Source: Pseudomonadota bacterium (lineage in GTDB: Bacteria > Pseudomonadota > Gammaproteobacteria > Burkholderiales > JAKAFK01). From it: DNA of 33,201 nt. The notes beneath the pieces were generated by a model. The model was not told where the DNA came from, did not search any database, and saw only the letters and a list, made by a program, of their open reading frames with translations. The translations under genes and the position numbers were made by a program. The stretch spans positions 1 through 33,201 of the forward strand of contig JAJYKK010000033.1 in NCBI GenBank assembly GCA_021788645.1, given 5' to 3'. Within the stretch, counting starts at the first letter, position 1. Every line of letters begins with the position of its first letter. This document shows positions 1-8,073 of this stretch, piece by piece.

Positions 1-357
1 GGATTTATCCGCACTTGGTTGACGCGCTTGCGCACCCAACTCAAGCCCCTTGACGCTCAGTTGCGCCGGAGAACGCGCCAACAGGATTCGACGCACTTCC
101 TTGTAGGGAGTGAAGCGAGAAATCTCGCTGTCGTCTAGTCGCGCCAACACGTTCAGGGCAGCGTTGTGGTCGGCTTGGAGAACGACCCCGTTTGCACGGT
201 AAAATTTGTCGCCTTCGCGCTTGCCTTCCAGCAAGCCGTTGGTCGAGTCCATTTGCGACGTATAAGCCCCATTCACCAGGACGTGCCTGGCGTTACGCTG
301 CTCACATACAGAGTCCAGTGCCTCGGCGAGAAGGAAGGCGCTTCGCCACGATTTTCC
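1..357 (-). pseudogene. TnpB-like (IS200/IS605 OrfB) C-terminal remnant
   Basis: The minus strand encodes the C-terminal part of a TnpB-type RNA-guided nuclease of IS200/IS605 elements. A typical segment VNGAYTSQMDS is followed by a GDKFY turn and then QADHNAALNVLARL, which carries the third RuvC-like Asp and the NAA.N signature; a conserved tail TPYKEVRRILL follows. Cysteines of the usual zinc ribbon are missing, as in the TnpB subgroup I recall with this AYTSQ motif. The frame is closed by a TAG at 358-360, so all N-terminal catalytic parts are gone; the C-terminus runs off the left edge. The gene is therefore broken and cannot encode an active nuclease by itself. No upstream TnpB sequence is seen in other frames beyond 360, which suggests deletion rather than a simple stop mutation. 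Confidence 0.8.
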
Positions 358-451
358 CTAGGATCGTCCTGGCCGATGGAGTGGCATCTTTCCGCGCAGA
401 AGCGATAAAATCACTCGACCAACCGCCTATCCCAATACTGCCAAGCGAACA

Positions 452-2341
452 ATGGAAAACGACGCCACGCCGGGCCATGCGGTCGCCCGCTTGCTCGCCC
501 AGGGCAAGCTGCAGCCTGCGCTGGACAGCGCCTTGGAACAGCTGAAGGCGACGCCCGGGGATGCTGAACTCCATAATCTGGCCGGCATTTGCGCATATCG
601 ACTCGGCCACCCGGACCTGGCCCAGACGTGTTGGGAACGCGCCATTTCCCTGAATCCGGCCGCCTCGCAGCCGCATTTCAACCTGGGCGTGCTGCGGGCC
701 GACCAGGGCCGCCGAGAAGACGCCGAGGCCTGCCAGCGCGAGGCAGTTGCGCTCGATGCCGGCAACCTCGAAGCACGCATTCATCTCGGCGTGTTGCTCT
801 TGGGCCGCGGCGCCTGGCAAGAAGCGGAGGACTGCTTCCGGCGCGCAATGGGGCTTGCGCCGGGGGACGCGCGGGCCTACGCGAACCTCGCGCTCCTCAT
901 GGAGGGCGCCGGACGCGGGGATGAGGCGGCTGCCTTCCATGCCCAGGCCACGGTATTGGCCCCAACCTCGGTCGAGGTGCGCTTCAACGCCGCCAACTTC
1001 CTCGCCCGCTCCAGCGCGGACGCGGATCTCGCCAAGGCCCGCGCCGCGTTCATGGAGGTGCTCCGGCTCTCCCCCACACACTTCGGCGCCTGGAACAACC
1101 TTGGCAACCTGCTGTTCGACGGCGGATTCACCTCCGGTGCAAAGACCGCTTATACCGCCGCGGCCGCCCACCATCCGACGCAAATCGCCCCCCATGTCAA
1201 CCTGGGCAACCTGATGCTCTGGGAGGACGATCCTGCAACGGCGCGGACGCACTTCGCCAAAGCCTTGGCGCTCGATCCCGACCTGCCGGCGGCACACCAG
1301 GGGCTTGCGTCGGTGTGTCACCGGCAAGGCGACCTCGCCGGCGCGCGCGCGCATCGCGAGCGCGGCTTCCGTACGCGTCCCGTCTCCCGCCTTCCATTCG
1401 GAGGCAACGGAAGACCGCTGGCCCTCCTGCTCATCGCCTCCGCCCTCGAAGGCAATGTGCCCTGGCGCTTTATCATCGACCGGGCCGTCTTCGAGACGAC
1501 CATCGTGGCCGCAGAATACCTCGATCCGGCGCACGAACTTCCCGCGCATGACCTGGTCTTCAATGCCATTGGTGACGCCGATCTGTGCCCGGAAGGCCTC
1601 GCCATCGCCGAGGCGCTCATCAAACGCACAGACGCGCCCGTGATCAACCGGCCGCAGGCCGTCGCGCGGACCGGGCGACTCGCCAACAGTGTCCATCTGG
1701 GTCGTTTGCCGGGCGTCGTTGCCCCGCGCATGCGCACCCTCGCCAAAGGACAGCGCTCCGACACGGCCGAGGCCATCGCGACCGTCGGCCTGCCATGCCT
1801 CTTGCGTGCTCCCGGGTTCCATGGGGGCCGCCACTTCGTCCGCGCGGCCCGTGCCGATGAGGTGGATGCGGCGCTCAAGGCGCTGCCTGGCGAGGAATGG
1901 CTCGCAGCCGAATTTCTCGATCCCCAGACGCCGGACGGCCTGTTCCGGAAATACCGCGTCATGGCGATCGACGGCGCGCTATATCCGTTGCACTTGGCGG
2001 TCTCACGCCACTGGAAAGTCCATTATTTCAGCTCGGACATGGCGCAAAGTCCGCAGCACAGGGCGGAGGAAGCCGCATTTCTCGGTGACTTCGCAGCGCA
2101 TCTCGGCGCCGGTGTCGTGCGGACCCTGCACGCGATCGCGCGGGTCCTCGACCTCGATTACTGCGGCATCGATTTCTGCGTCGACCACGCAGGCCGGGTC
2201 ATGCTGTTCGAAGCCAACGCCACGATGACCATCGTGCCGCCGACGCAGGACGCGCAATGGGACTACAGGCGAAGTGCGGTGCAAGCCGCCCTGCACGCGG
2301 CCCGGGTGATGTTCAGGAAAAGGGCCAGCCAAGCGCGTTAG
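452..2341 (+). CDS. TPR-repeat protein fused to an ATP-grasp-like domain
   Basis: The 629-residue protein has two parts. Residues about 5-310 are a series of TPR helices, with repeated patterns such as FNLGVLRADQGRREDAEACQ and NNLGNLL. Residues about 325-615 look like an ATP-grasp enzyme: a glycine-rich segment APGFHGGRHFV, a KYRVMAIDG strand, and a final GIDFCVDHAGRVMLFEANA segment that in ATP-grasp enzymes carries the acidic/Asn metal-binding residues. The family joins a carboxylate to an amine or thiol using ATP; the substrate cannot be told. There is no signal peptide, so it should be cytoplasmic. The ATG start follows only a weak ribosome site (AAGCGA). A poor promoter-like pair (GTGGCA at 381, TAAAAT at 406) lies upstream. 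It is a single-gene unit, unrelated in strand and function to its neighbours. The domain fusion is clear, the reaction unknown. Confidence 0.85.
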   Translation: MENDATPGHAVARLLAQGKLQPALDSALEQLKATPGDAELHNLAGICAYRLGHPDLAQTCWERAISLNPAASQPHFNLGVLRADQGRREDAEACQREAVALDAGNLEARIHLGVLLLGRGAWQEAEDCFRRAMGLAPGDARAYANLALLMEGAGRGDEAAAFHAQATVLAPTSVEVRFNAANFLARSSADADLAKARAAFMEVLRLSPTHFGAWNNLGNLLFDGGFTSGAKTAYTAAAAHHPTQIAPHVNLGNLMLWEDDPATARTHFAKALALDPDLPAAHQGLASVCHRQGDLAGARAHRERGFRTRPVSRLPFGGNGRPLALLLIASALEGNVPWRFIIDRAVFETTIVAAEYLDPAHELPAHDLVFNAIGDADLCPEGLAIAEALIKRTDAPVINRPQAVARTGRLANSVHLGRLPGVVAPRMRTLAKGQRSDTAEAIATVGLPCLLRAPGFHGGRHFVRAARADEVDAALKALPGEEWLAAEFLDPQTPDGLFRKYRVMAIDGALYPLHLAVSRHWKVHYFSSDMAQSPQHRAEEAAFLGDFAAHLGAGVVRTLHAIARVLDLDYCGIDFCVDHAGRVMLFEANATMTIVPPTQDAQWDYRRSAVQAALHAARVMFRKRASQAR

Positions 2342-2416
2342 CAGAGAGGGCCGGACGCCACGATCGGTGCCGGCCCCGGCCTCGAGCGCGTGCGCGGCCG
2401 CCCGCCTCCGATGGAT

Positions 2417-2730
2417 GCGCGGCTGGAGCACGATGATGGCCATGCCCGCAAGGGCCACGCCAGCTGCGACGAGATCCCGCCAGGTCAACGCCATGCGCTC
2501 GACCGGCGCCAGCCACGGCGATGCAGACACCCCCCATAGGCCGCGTAAGTCCGCGCTGCCGCCGCCGGACCCAGGGTCAAGGGCCCGGCGAACAGGGCAA
2601 GCGACGCACCGGCCGACAACCCGAGCCACCATGGGCGTTCCGCGCGGATCACGGGCCATGGCAGGTGGCACCCGAGGATCTCGGCGATCGCCGCCAGTAC
2701 GAACAGCCCGCCGACACGGGCGAACCTCAT
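2417..2730 (-). pseudogene. ynfA: Frameshifted YnfA (UPF0060) small membrane protein
   Basis: Three minus-strand frames together spell a YnfA-family protein. Frame one starts at the ATG at 2730 ([20 protein letters not shown]) and runs through the hallmark [10 protein letters not shown]. After a run of six G the frame must shift to read VCIAVA, and shift again to read [11 protein letters not shown] and GVALAGMAIIVLQPR. The middle is also about three residues shorter than normal YnfA, and no stop follows the final QPR. YnfA proteins are about 110-residue, four-helix inner-membrane proteins related in fold to small multidrug-resistance transporters. With two lesions and a lost stop this looks dead, although errors in the assembled sequence would give the same picture. 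It lies just downstream of dmeF on the same strand. Confidence 0.75.
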
Positions 2731-2776
2731 GGGACCGCCAGTGAGGACAGCCATCACGGGTTCGGCGGTCGTACTC

Positions 2777-4051
2777 TCAGGAAAGGCACAGAGGCCTTAC
2801 CTCAACCGTCACATGTGAAAGATCGGCGTAGCGGGCGAGCAGGCAGCGATAATGGGCGGCATCCCGCGCAGCGTCCGGGCTTCGCACCGAGACGATGGCC
2901 CCCAGATGGCCGGGCCCGAGGCGCCACAGGTGCAGATCGGACAGGCTGTCGCCCTGCGAGGTCACCAGCGCTGCGATTTCGTGGCTCAGCCTATGGTCGG
3001 GGTTCATGTCGAGCAGGATCGCCCCCGTGCCCCGGACCAGGCCGATGGACCAATTGGCGATGACCAGCGCGCCGACGATGCCCATGACCGGGTCCATGAA
3101 GGCGAGACCGAAGAACTTCCCTGCGGAAAGCCCCAGGATCGCCAGCACCGAAACGGCGGCGTCCGCCGCCACGTGCACGAACGCGGCACGCATGTTATGG
3201 TCGCGGTGGTGCTCGCCATGCCCATGCCCGTAGCCATGAGACGCGGGTTCTTCGTAGCGCAGCGTCGCGCCGAACCCGTCGAATCGAGACCCGAGGTTTA
3301 CATGCACATCGAAGTCGTGCGGCTCCGGGATTTCGTCGACGGATTCAAAGCACCCGTCGGCCTCGCGCAGGGCAAAGCACTGCCGTGCGCCGTCGCGGCG
3401 CACCGTGGTCAGCGCGAGGTCGGATGCACGAAGGGCGGGCGCGGCCCCTGGCGCCGGCCGATGCCGGACCTGAAAGCGCGGCGGAACGCCGTCCTCGTGA
3501 ATGCTCAGGCGAAGTCGCCCGGCGGGCGTGTCGATCAGGCGCGGCTCGTCCTCATGGGCATGTGCATGGCCATGTGCATGACCGTGGCTAGGGTCGCCGC
3601 TCAGCATCCAGGCGCTGAGGACGTTGACCGCGAGGCCTAGAAAGCCGATCGCAATGGCCTGGTCGAAATCGATCCGCACCGGATGGAGCATGCGGGCGAC
3701 CGCCTCGTAGCCGATCAGCAGCGCGATCATCGCCAGAATGATCGCGCTGGAAAATCCGGCGAGATCGCCCACCTTGCCCGTGCCGAAGCTGAAGCGTCCG
3801 TCGTGCGCGTGACGTCGGGCATAGGCGTAGGCCACGGTCGCGATCAGCATCGCCGCGGCGTGGGTGCTCATATGCAAGCCATCGGCGACCAGGGCGAGGG
3901 ACCCGAAGTGCATGCCGCCGACGATCTCGACCACCATCACGGCGGTGCACAGGATGATCACCCACAAGGTCCTTCGCGCGTTGCGATCATGCCCTTCCCC
4001 AAGAAACACATGTTCGTGGTCGGGCCGTGCGAGGGGAGAGAGTACGCTCAT
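2777..4051 (-). CDS. dmeF: DmeF-like Co/Ni cation diffusion facilitator
   Basis: This 424-residue protein is a cation diffusion facilitator that exports divalent metal from the cytoplasm in exchange for protons; the DmeF branch handles cobalt and nickel. The N-terminus [18 protein letters not shown] and TM2 [13 protein letters not shown] are typical of DmeF, with the Asp/His metal-site residues present, and TM5 carries HVAAD. Two His-rich stretches are visible, [13 protein letters not shown] near residue 165 and [13 protein letters not shown] near 275. Between them is a soluble insert of about 100 residues (around [11 protein letters not shown]) beyond the minimal CDF fold. The ATG overlaps the dmeR stop by four bases, so the two are cotranscribed and probably translationally coupled. 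Metal choice is inferred from similarity and from the RcnR-type partner. Confidence 0.9.
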   Translation of the reverse strand: MSVLSPLARPDHEHVFLGEGHDRNARRTLWVIILCTAVMVVEIVGGMHFGSLALVADGLHMSTHAAAMLIATVAYAYARRHAHDGRFSFGTGKVGDLAGFSSAIILAMIALLIGYEAVARMLHPVRIDFDQAIAIGFLGLAVNVLSAWMLSGDPSHGHAHGHAHAHEDEPRLIDTPAGRLRLSIHEDGVPPRFQVRHRPAPGAAPALRASDLALTTVRRDGARQCFALREADGCFESVDEIPEPHDFDVHVNLGSRFDGFGATLRYEEPASHGYGHGHGEHHRDHNMRAAFVHVAADAAVSVLAILGLSAGKFFGLAFMDPVMGIVGALVIANWSIGLVRGTGAILLDMNPDHRLSHEIAALVTSQGDSLSDLHLWRLGPGHLGAIVSVRSPDAARDAAHYRCLLARYADLSHVTVEVRPLCLS

Positions 4052-4326
4052 TTGAAATAGCCTCGAAACACATCGACAAGCACCTCCGCCGCATCGGCGC
4101 TCACCGGCTCGCGGGCTTGCAACGGCTTGACGAGGTGGCTCTGAATATGCGCTTCAACCACCTCGCCGAGCAGGCCGCTGAGGGCGCCGCGGCACCCCGC
4201 GATGACATGCATCACCTCTTCGCAGCCGGCCTCGGCCTCAAGGGCACGCTCGATGGCGTCGACCTGGCCCCGAATCCGGCGCACCCGATTAAGAAGTTTG
4301 ACTTTCTGGCGGACGGTATGGCTCAT
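4048..4326 (-). CDS. dmeR: RcnR/DmeR-type metal-sensing repressor
   Basis: A 92-residue all-helical repressor of the CsoR/RcnR/FrmR family. His3, Cys35, His60 and His64 are all present, which is the H-C-H-H fingerprint of the Ni/Co sensor RcnR rather than the copper sensor CsoR or the formaldehyde sensor FrmR. Without metal these tetramers bind DNA with a G-tract operator; Ni or Co releases them. The ATG at 4326 puts the required His at position 3, fixing the start. The gene overlaps dmeF by four bases, and a matching G-tract operator lies directly upstream. The pair therefore forms a self-contained Ni/Co-inducible efflux operon. Confidence 0.92.
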   Translation of the reverse strand: MSHTVRQKVKLLNRVRRIRGQVDAIERALEAEAGCEEVMHVIAGCRGALSGLLGEVVEAHIQSHLVKPLQAREPVSADAAEVLVDVFRGYFK

Positions 4327-4332
4327 CCGTGC

Positions 4333-4361
4333 ATGATAGCCTACCCCCCTATGCTAAGCAA
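4333..4361 (-). promoter_or_regulatory. dmeRF promoter
   Basis: Read on the minus strand, TTGCTT (4361-4356) and TATCAT (4338-4333) are separated by exactly 17 bases. The -10 box matches the sigma-70 consensus at five of six bases and the -35 box at four. The dmeR ATG begins only six bases after the -10 box, so transcription should start at or next to the start codon, giving a leaderless or nearly leaderless message with no ribosome site. Confidence 0.6.
4337..4356 (-). promoter_or_regulatory. DmeR operator (G-tract with inverted half-sites)
   Basis: On the minus strand TAGCATA, then GGGGGG, then TAGGCTA form a 20-base inverted repeat around a six-G tract; the two arms agree at six of seven positions. 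RcnR/DmeR-class repressors are known to bind a G-tract flanked by short inverted AT-containing arms. The site fills the spacer between the -35 and -10 boxes, so bound repressor would block RNA polymerase. Confidence 0.7.
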
Positions 4362-4414
4362 CCGGGCGCCTCACGGCCTCGCGTGCACGCGCATGGCAGC
4401 CCCGGCCGGACCGA

Positions 4415-4984
4415 CTAGTCCGGCACCTGCCCGTCCAGCGGCCAGCGGCCGATGATCGAATAGCTGGCCCCCTCGGGGTTCAGGACGGACCGCACCAGCA
4501 CGAATTCCGACACCGGCCAGGCAATGGGACGGATCGCCAGGCGCTCGGGCAGCCGACATCGGGCATTGCGCATGAGCGTGACGTGCGGCGCGAAGGCGCG
4601 CGCTTCCGGCACGAATCCGGCCCCACGCAGCACCGTTCGGAGCATGTTCACCAGCCGGGTGATCGCCTCGGGCACCGCATCCGCGCCAAGCCACGCGATC
4701 CCTTGGCGCTGCCAGCAGCCGAGCCTGCCGAGAACCAGTTCACAGGAGGGCGAGAGGATCGCGCCGGACAGCTCGCGCAGGGCGTCGAGCTGGGCACGAT
4801 CCGCGGAACCGAGGAAAGCCAGGGTCAGATGCAGCTTGTCGCGGGGAATCAGCCTGCCTTTGCAAAACGACGCCACCTCCTTGGCGGCGGCCGCAAGGGC
4901 AGCTTGCACCGCACGATCCGGCCAAAGCGCGAAGAACAGCCGACCGCGTTCTTCCCCGCCTGCGGCGGCCTCCGGGCCGCTCAC
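4415..4984 (-). CDS. thpR: RNA 2',3'-cyclic phosphodiesterase ThpR (LigT/2H family)
   Basis: A 189-residue 2H-phosphoesterase that opens 2',3'-cyclic phosphates at RNA ends, in the cytoplasm. Both catalytic H-x-T-x motifs are visible: HLTL (His52) and HVTL (His134), about 80 residues apart as expected. FFALWPD near the N-terminus is typical. The chosen start is the GTG at 4984, which overlaps the ispF stop by four bases (GTGA); the frame stays open further upstream but that part has no family similarity. It is the last gene of ispD-ispF-thpR. Confidence 0.88.
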   Translation of the reverse strand: MSGPEAAAGGEERGRLFFALWPDRAVQAALAAAAKEVASFCKGRLIPRDKLHLTLAFLGSADRAQLDALRELSGAILSPSCELVLGRLGCWQRQGIAWLGADAVPEAITRLVNMLRTVLRGAGFVPEARAFAPHVTLMRNARCRLPERLAIRPIAWPVSEFVLVRSVLNPEGASYSIIGRWPLDGQVPD

Positions 4985-5481
4985 GCCGATGCCCCGCGCC
5001 GAACCGCACGCATCAGACACACGGCCTCTGCCGCGATCCCCTCGCCCCGCCCGGTGAAGCCCAGCTTCTCGGTGGTGGTCGCCTTGATGTTGATGCACTC
5101 GCTCGGGCAACCGAGATCCTCTGCCACGTGGGCGCGCATGGCCTCAATGTACGGCGCCATGCGGGGCGCCTGCGCAATGATCGTCGCGTCCAGGTTCACC
5201 ACCCGATACCCCTTCGCCAGCGCGAGTCCGGCCACCTTGCGCAGCAGCACGCGGCTGTCTATCCCCCGGTACGCCGCATCCGCATCGGGAAAGTGCCGCC
5301 CGATGTCGCCCAGCGCACACGCCCCCAGGATGGCATCGCACATGGCATGCAAGAGCACGTCCGCATCGGAATGCCCGGCGAGCCCAAGGGGATAGGGAAT
5401 CACTTCTCCGCCGATGACGAGCCTGCGCTCCGGGGCGAACGCATGGACGTCGAATCCGTGCCCGATCCTGATCTCACTCAT
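4981..5481 (-). CDS. ispF: 2-C-methyl-D-erythritol 2,4-cyclodiphosphate synthase
   Basis: IspF catalyses the fifth step of the MEP isoprenoid pathway, cyclising CDP-ME 2-phosphate to MEcPP with loss of CMP. The zinc ligands are visible: Asp11 and His13 in GHGFDVHAF, and His45 in [26 protein letters not shown] and the C-terminal [17 protein letters not shown] are conserved active-site segments. At 166 residues it has the family length. It overlaps ispD by eight bases upstream and thpR by four downstream, so the three are one cotranscribed unit. Confidence 0.97.
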   Translation of the reverse strand: MSEIRIGHGFDVHAFAPERRLVIGGEVIPYPLGLAGHSDADVLLHAMCDAILGACALGDIGRHFPDADAAYRGIDSRVLLRKVAGLALAKGYRVVNLDATIIAQAPRMAPYIEAMRAHVAEDLGCPSECINIKATTTEKLGFTGRGEGIAAEAVCLMRAVRRGASA

Positions 5482-6169
5482 TGCCGGCCTCCAGAATCAG
5501 CCGCGCAAGTGCCAGATCGCGCGGGTAGGTCACCTTGAGATTCCGGATATCACCGAGGACCAGCCTGGGGCGCACACCAAGGCGCTCGACGGCCGAGCAC
5601 TCATCGGTGGGCACATGGCCCGCCATGCTCTCCAGTGCCCGGATCAGCATGCCCAGCCGAAACATTTGCGGCGTCTGGGCGGCCCAAAGATGCTCGCGGG
5701 GCACCGTCGCCGCCACCCGATCATCCGAATCCGCGCGTTTGAGAGTATCCGCCACCGGCACCGCCAACACCCCTCCCACGTCGTCTTCCCCCACTTCACG
5801 CAGCAACGTCGCGAGCAGGCGCGCACTCAGGCACGGCCTGGCCGCATCATGAACCAAAACCCAGTCTTGCCCATCCGCCTCACGGGCCAAGCGCTTCAGG
5901 CCGTTCAGGACGGTGTCGGCGCGGGTGCTGCCGCCGCAGCGCAGCACCTCAAGCTTCGCGCCATAGTGTCCCGCCGCATCGTCCGTCCAATGCGCGTCCC
6001 CGGGCGAGAGCACGACGAAGACGCGCTCGATCGCCTCGTTGCGGCACAGGCAATCGATGGCGTACCCGATCATCGGGCGGCCCAGCAGGTCGAGATACTG
6101 CTTGGGCGCCTCGCTCTCCATCCGAGAGCCTACGCCCGCAGCCGGAATCAATCCGAAAAATCGCGGCAT
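5474..6169 (-). CDS. ispD: 2-C-methyl-D-erythritol 4-phosphate cytidylyltransferase
   Basis: IspD joins MEP to CTP, making CDP-ME, the third step of the MEP pathway. The CTP-binding loop [10 protein letters not shown] with the following PKQYLDL is intact, as are [10 protein letters not shown] and the later TDECSAVE segment. The start at 6169 (MPRFFGLIP) has AGGA six bases upstream; a TTG two codons earlier is a less likely start. The length of 231 residues is normal. It is the first gene of ispD-ispF-thpR and its 5' side faces the 537-bp gap before the MshA-like pilin gene, so its promoter must lie there. Confidence 0.96.
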   Translation of the reverse strand: MPRFFGLIPAAGVGSRMESEAPKQYLDLLGRPMIGYAIDCLCRNEAIERVFVVLSPGDAHWTDDAAGHYGAKLEVLRCGGSTRADTVLNGLKRLAREADGQDWVLVHDAARPCLSARLLATLLREVGEDDVGGVLAVPVADTLKRADSDDRVAATVPREHLWAAQTPQMFRLGMLIRALESMAGHVPTDECSAVERLGVRPRLVLGDIRNLKVTYPRDLALARLILEAGNE

Positions 6170-6706
6170 GAACAATCCTGTGTCGTTTCGCGACGCCGGT
6201 CACGCCCGGCGTCCGATCCCGGCCATTATCGGCCGCCGGCAATTCCTCCGCAAGGCAGCCGGACGGCGCCCAAGGCCATGTCGCACCCGCGCGCCCCGGG
6301 ATCCCCCGGACGGTCGCCTAGATCACGGCGGCACCCCGGCGCGCCCCTACCCGCCAGGGCGTCCGGTCGGACGTCCCTGGCCACTTGTCGGTCGTGAGAC
6401 GCCCTACCGAGGCGGCCGCCCCAATTCCGTCCGCCCTTGCGAAGTCCTTGGAGAGGCAGACTCTATTTCCGCGGACGTCAGTCATCCCTTATCTGGCGCA
6501 GACAAAGAGACCAGCGCCAAAACCTCTCCGCCCCTCGCGTGAGGTATGGCGCAGGACACGCCGAGCGTCGGCCGGCCGGATCCATAGACCGGCGGAATGC
6601 ATTAGGCCGTTTGCATGCCTAAGTGCCCCATGCGCACTAAAACGAGATAGACAATCGGAGTGCGGCCGGGCAAACTATAGCGCAAATATCAACAGGAGGC
6701 TTTTGC
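6170..6706. other. Intergenic region between ispD (-) and mshA-like (+)
   Basis: These 537 bases separate divergently transcribed genes and should hold two promoters, but no strong one is visible. Close to the pilin gene TAGACA lies 17 bases before CAAACT, a poor sigma-70 match. Two GG-N10-GC sigma-54-like spacings (6548 and 6605) have weak consensus bases. No convincing open frame, tRNA or terminator was found. Confidence 0.4.
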
Positions 6707-7174
6707 ATGCACGCGTCGAAGCAGTCAGGGTTCACTCTCATCGAACTGATCGTTGTCATCGTGATCCTGGGCATCTTGGCGAGCGTGGCCTTGCCCCGCT
6801 TTGTCGACCTGCAAGGCGAAGCGCGCCGCTCCGTCATCAATTCCACCTCCGGATCCATTCAAGCCGCGAACGCCATGATCTACGGCAAGGCACTGGTCGA
6901 CGGCGTGGCATCGCTTCCGACGTCAAGCATCGACATCGGCGGCGGGGTCAAGGTCGCCACCGCCTATGGCTATCCCGATGCCACCACGGCGGGCATCGGC
7001 GCCGCGCTGGAAAGTGCCGCCGGCCTGTCCGCGCTCTATAGCTTGAATCCCGACGGCACCGCGACGTTCCTTGTCAACGGCGCGCGCCGGCCGCACCAGT
7101 GCCAGGTCGCTTACACGCCCCCCGCACGGGCCTCCGGACGCCCTTCCGTGAAAACCGATACTGCCGGTTGCTAA
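6707..7174 (+). CDS. mshA: MshA-like type IV pilin (type 4a prepilin)
   Basis: A 155-residue prepilin. The leader MHASKQSG is followed by FTLIELIVVIVILGILA, the N-methylation motif with cleavage before Phe and Glu at mature position 5. The C-terminus has two cysteines, in HQCQVAYTPP and the final TAGC, which would form the D-region disulfide; this end resembles MshA pilins. AGGAGG lies seven bases before the ATG. It should be the major subunit of the MSHA-type pilus whose ATPase and platform genes start at 23430, yet it stands about 16 kb away, in front of the Tad operon. It appears to be a single-gene unit, which suits the high expression a major pilin needs. Confidence 0.88.
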   Translation: MHASKQSGFTLIELIVVIVILGILASVALPRFVDLQGEARRSVINSTSGSIQAANAMIYGKALVDGVASLPTSSIDIGGGVKVATAYGYPDATTAGIGAALESAAGLSALYSLNPDGTATFLVNGARRPHQCQVAYTPPARASGRPSVKTDTAGC

Positions 7175-7751
7175 GTCGCGGCACCCCCCATCTCCGCAGG
7201 CGAACGCCAGACCGACGGCCCCGCCCACCCGGGCGCCGTGCCCAAGGGGACGTTCCGGGTGGCTCTCGGGAGCACCTATCGGCATTTGACCTTGTCCGGA
7301 CCAGAAGCATCGCGCGGCGCCTGACATCCGTTGCCGAGCCCATTTGCGCTCGGCAGCGCCCCCACCGGTCCCTGGAACTGCGCAGGTCCGGCTTTGAAGC
7401 CGCGGGATCTTTCAAGGCCAAGCAGGCGCGAGCGGGCGTCCGCATGACTCGCGCGCTCGCCTAGCCCTCGGTGCCCGCGCTACCCGCCGCCCCTCGAGCG
7501 GAAGCGTCCCCACTCGATTCCAGGGACTTCCTAATACGGCCATCCCACCCGCCCTATTGCCCAATTCCTGCCCTCGGGGCCTAGGCGCCCCCGCACTTGG
7601 GGCGGACCAATCCTATGCGTAATCGCACTTAACGGAAAGTTAACGGAGGACCTTCTAGAATAGCCGCCGATGGTGGTTCAGCGTTTTTCTTTGCGGAACC
7701 TGTCTTGTTGTGTTTTTTTTCAAACGCGTTACCCCCTGGGAGGAAGTCCAC
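7175..7751 (+). other. Intergenic region between mshA-like and flp1
   Basis: The first part holds a perfect eight-base stem, TGCCGAGC/GCTCGGCA (7332-7355, eight-base loop), which may end or stabilise the pilin transcript, though no T-run follows. The last 130 bases hold the flp1 promoter with its direct repeats, and a run of eight T about 35 bases before the flp1 start. No credible gene was found. Confidence 0.5.
7629..7661 (+). promoter_or_regulatory. flp1/Tad operon promoter with 11-bp direct repeats
   Basis: TTAACGGA occurs at 7629-7636 and again, identical, at 7640-7647, a start-to-start spacing of 11 bases. Eight bases after the second copy is TAGAAT (7656-7661), a five-of-six match to the -10 consensus. 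The repeats lie over the place where a -35 box would be, and no good -35 box is present. SARP-family activators are known to bind direct repeats of 11-base period with the proximal copy about 8 bases from the -10 box. A similar arrangement precedes the SARP-like gene at 28839-30359. Confidence 0.6.
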
Positions 7752-8045
7752 ATGTTGAAGCAGAAATTGCAAGCCATCCTGAAATCCACCCGTCAACAAG
7801 GCCAAGGCATGACCGAATACATCGTCATCGTGGCCCTCGTTGCCATCTCCGCCATCGCCGTCTACGCCATGTTCGGCCAGGACGTGCGCGGGCAAATGGC
7901 CAGCATGTCGAGCCAGCTTGCCGGCTATGCGGGCACCACGGGCCAGACAGACGCGAAGAACGCAAGAACCGGGGCCAACACGGAAGGCGGCGCCAAGTAC
8001 AACCTCGGCAACTATCCCACCAACGCCAAGGACGCCGGCCAGTAA
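7752..8045 (+). CDS. flp: Flp-type major pilin of the Tad system
   Basis: A 97-residue type IVb (Flp) prepilin. A basic leader ends in GQG, followed by MTEYIVIVALVAISAIAVYAMF, the short Flp-type hydrophobic helix with Glu in the processing motif. The C-terminal half is small and rich in Ala, Gly, Asn and Thr. The start ATG at 7752 has AGGA upstream; an in-frame ATG at 7710 has no ribosome site. It is first in the operon, followed by a hairpin, which fits its role as the abundant subunit. No prepilin peptidase gene is nearby, so processing must depend on an enzyme encoded elsewhere. Confidence 0.9.
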   Translation: MLKQKLQAILKSTRQQGQGMTEYIVIVALVAISAIAVYAMFGQDVRGQMASMSSQLAGYAGTTGQTDAKNARTGANTEGGAKYNLGNYPTNAKDAGQ

Positions 8046-8066
8046 GCGCGTTTAGCGCTCCGCGCT
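8045..8066 (+). other. Hairpin between flp1 and the TadG-like gene
   Basis: AGCGCG (8045-8050) pairs with CGCGCT (8061-8066), directly after the flp1 stop and eight bases before the next start. An alternative inner pairing GCGC/GCGC is also possible. There is no T-run, so it may be an mRNA-stabilising or partial-termination element that keeps pilin expression above that of downstream genes. It would also occupy the place of a ribosome site for the next gene. Confidence 0.35.
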
Positions 8067-8073
8067 CGCACCG

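Noticed and set aside
302-1834. 510-codon open frame on the minus strand
   Set aside because: It lies opposite the TPR/ATP-grasp gene, has no domain-like pattern and follows from high GC at third codon positions.
6548-6618. Two GG-N10-GC spacings as possible sigma-54 promoters of the mshA-like gene
   Set aside because: Only the spacing fits; the -24 and -12 consensus bases are mostly wrong.
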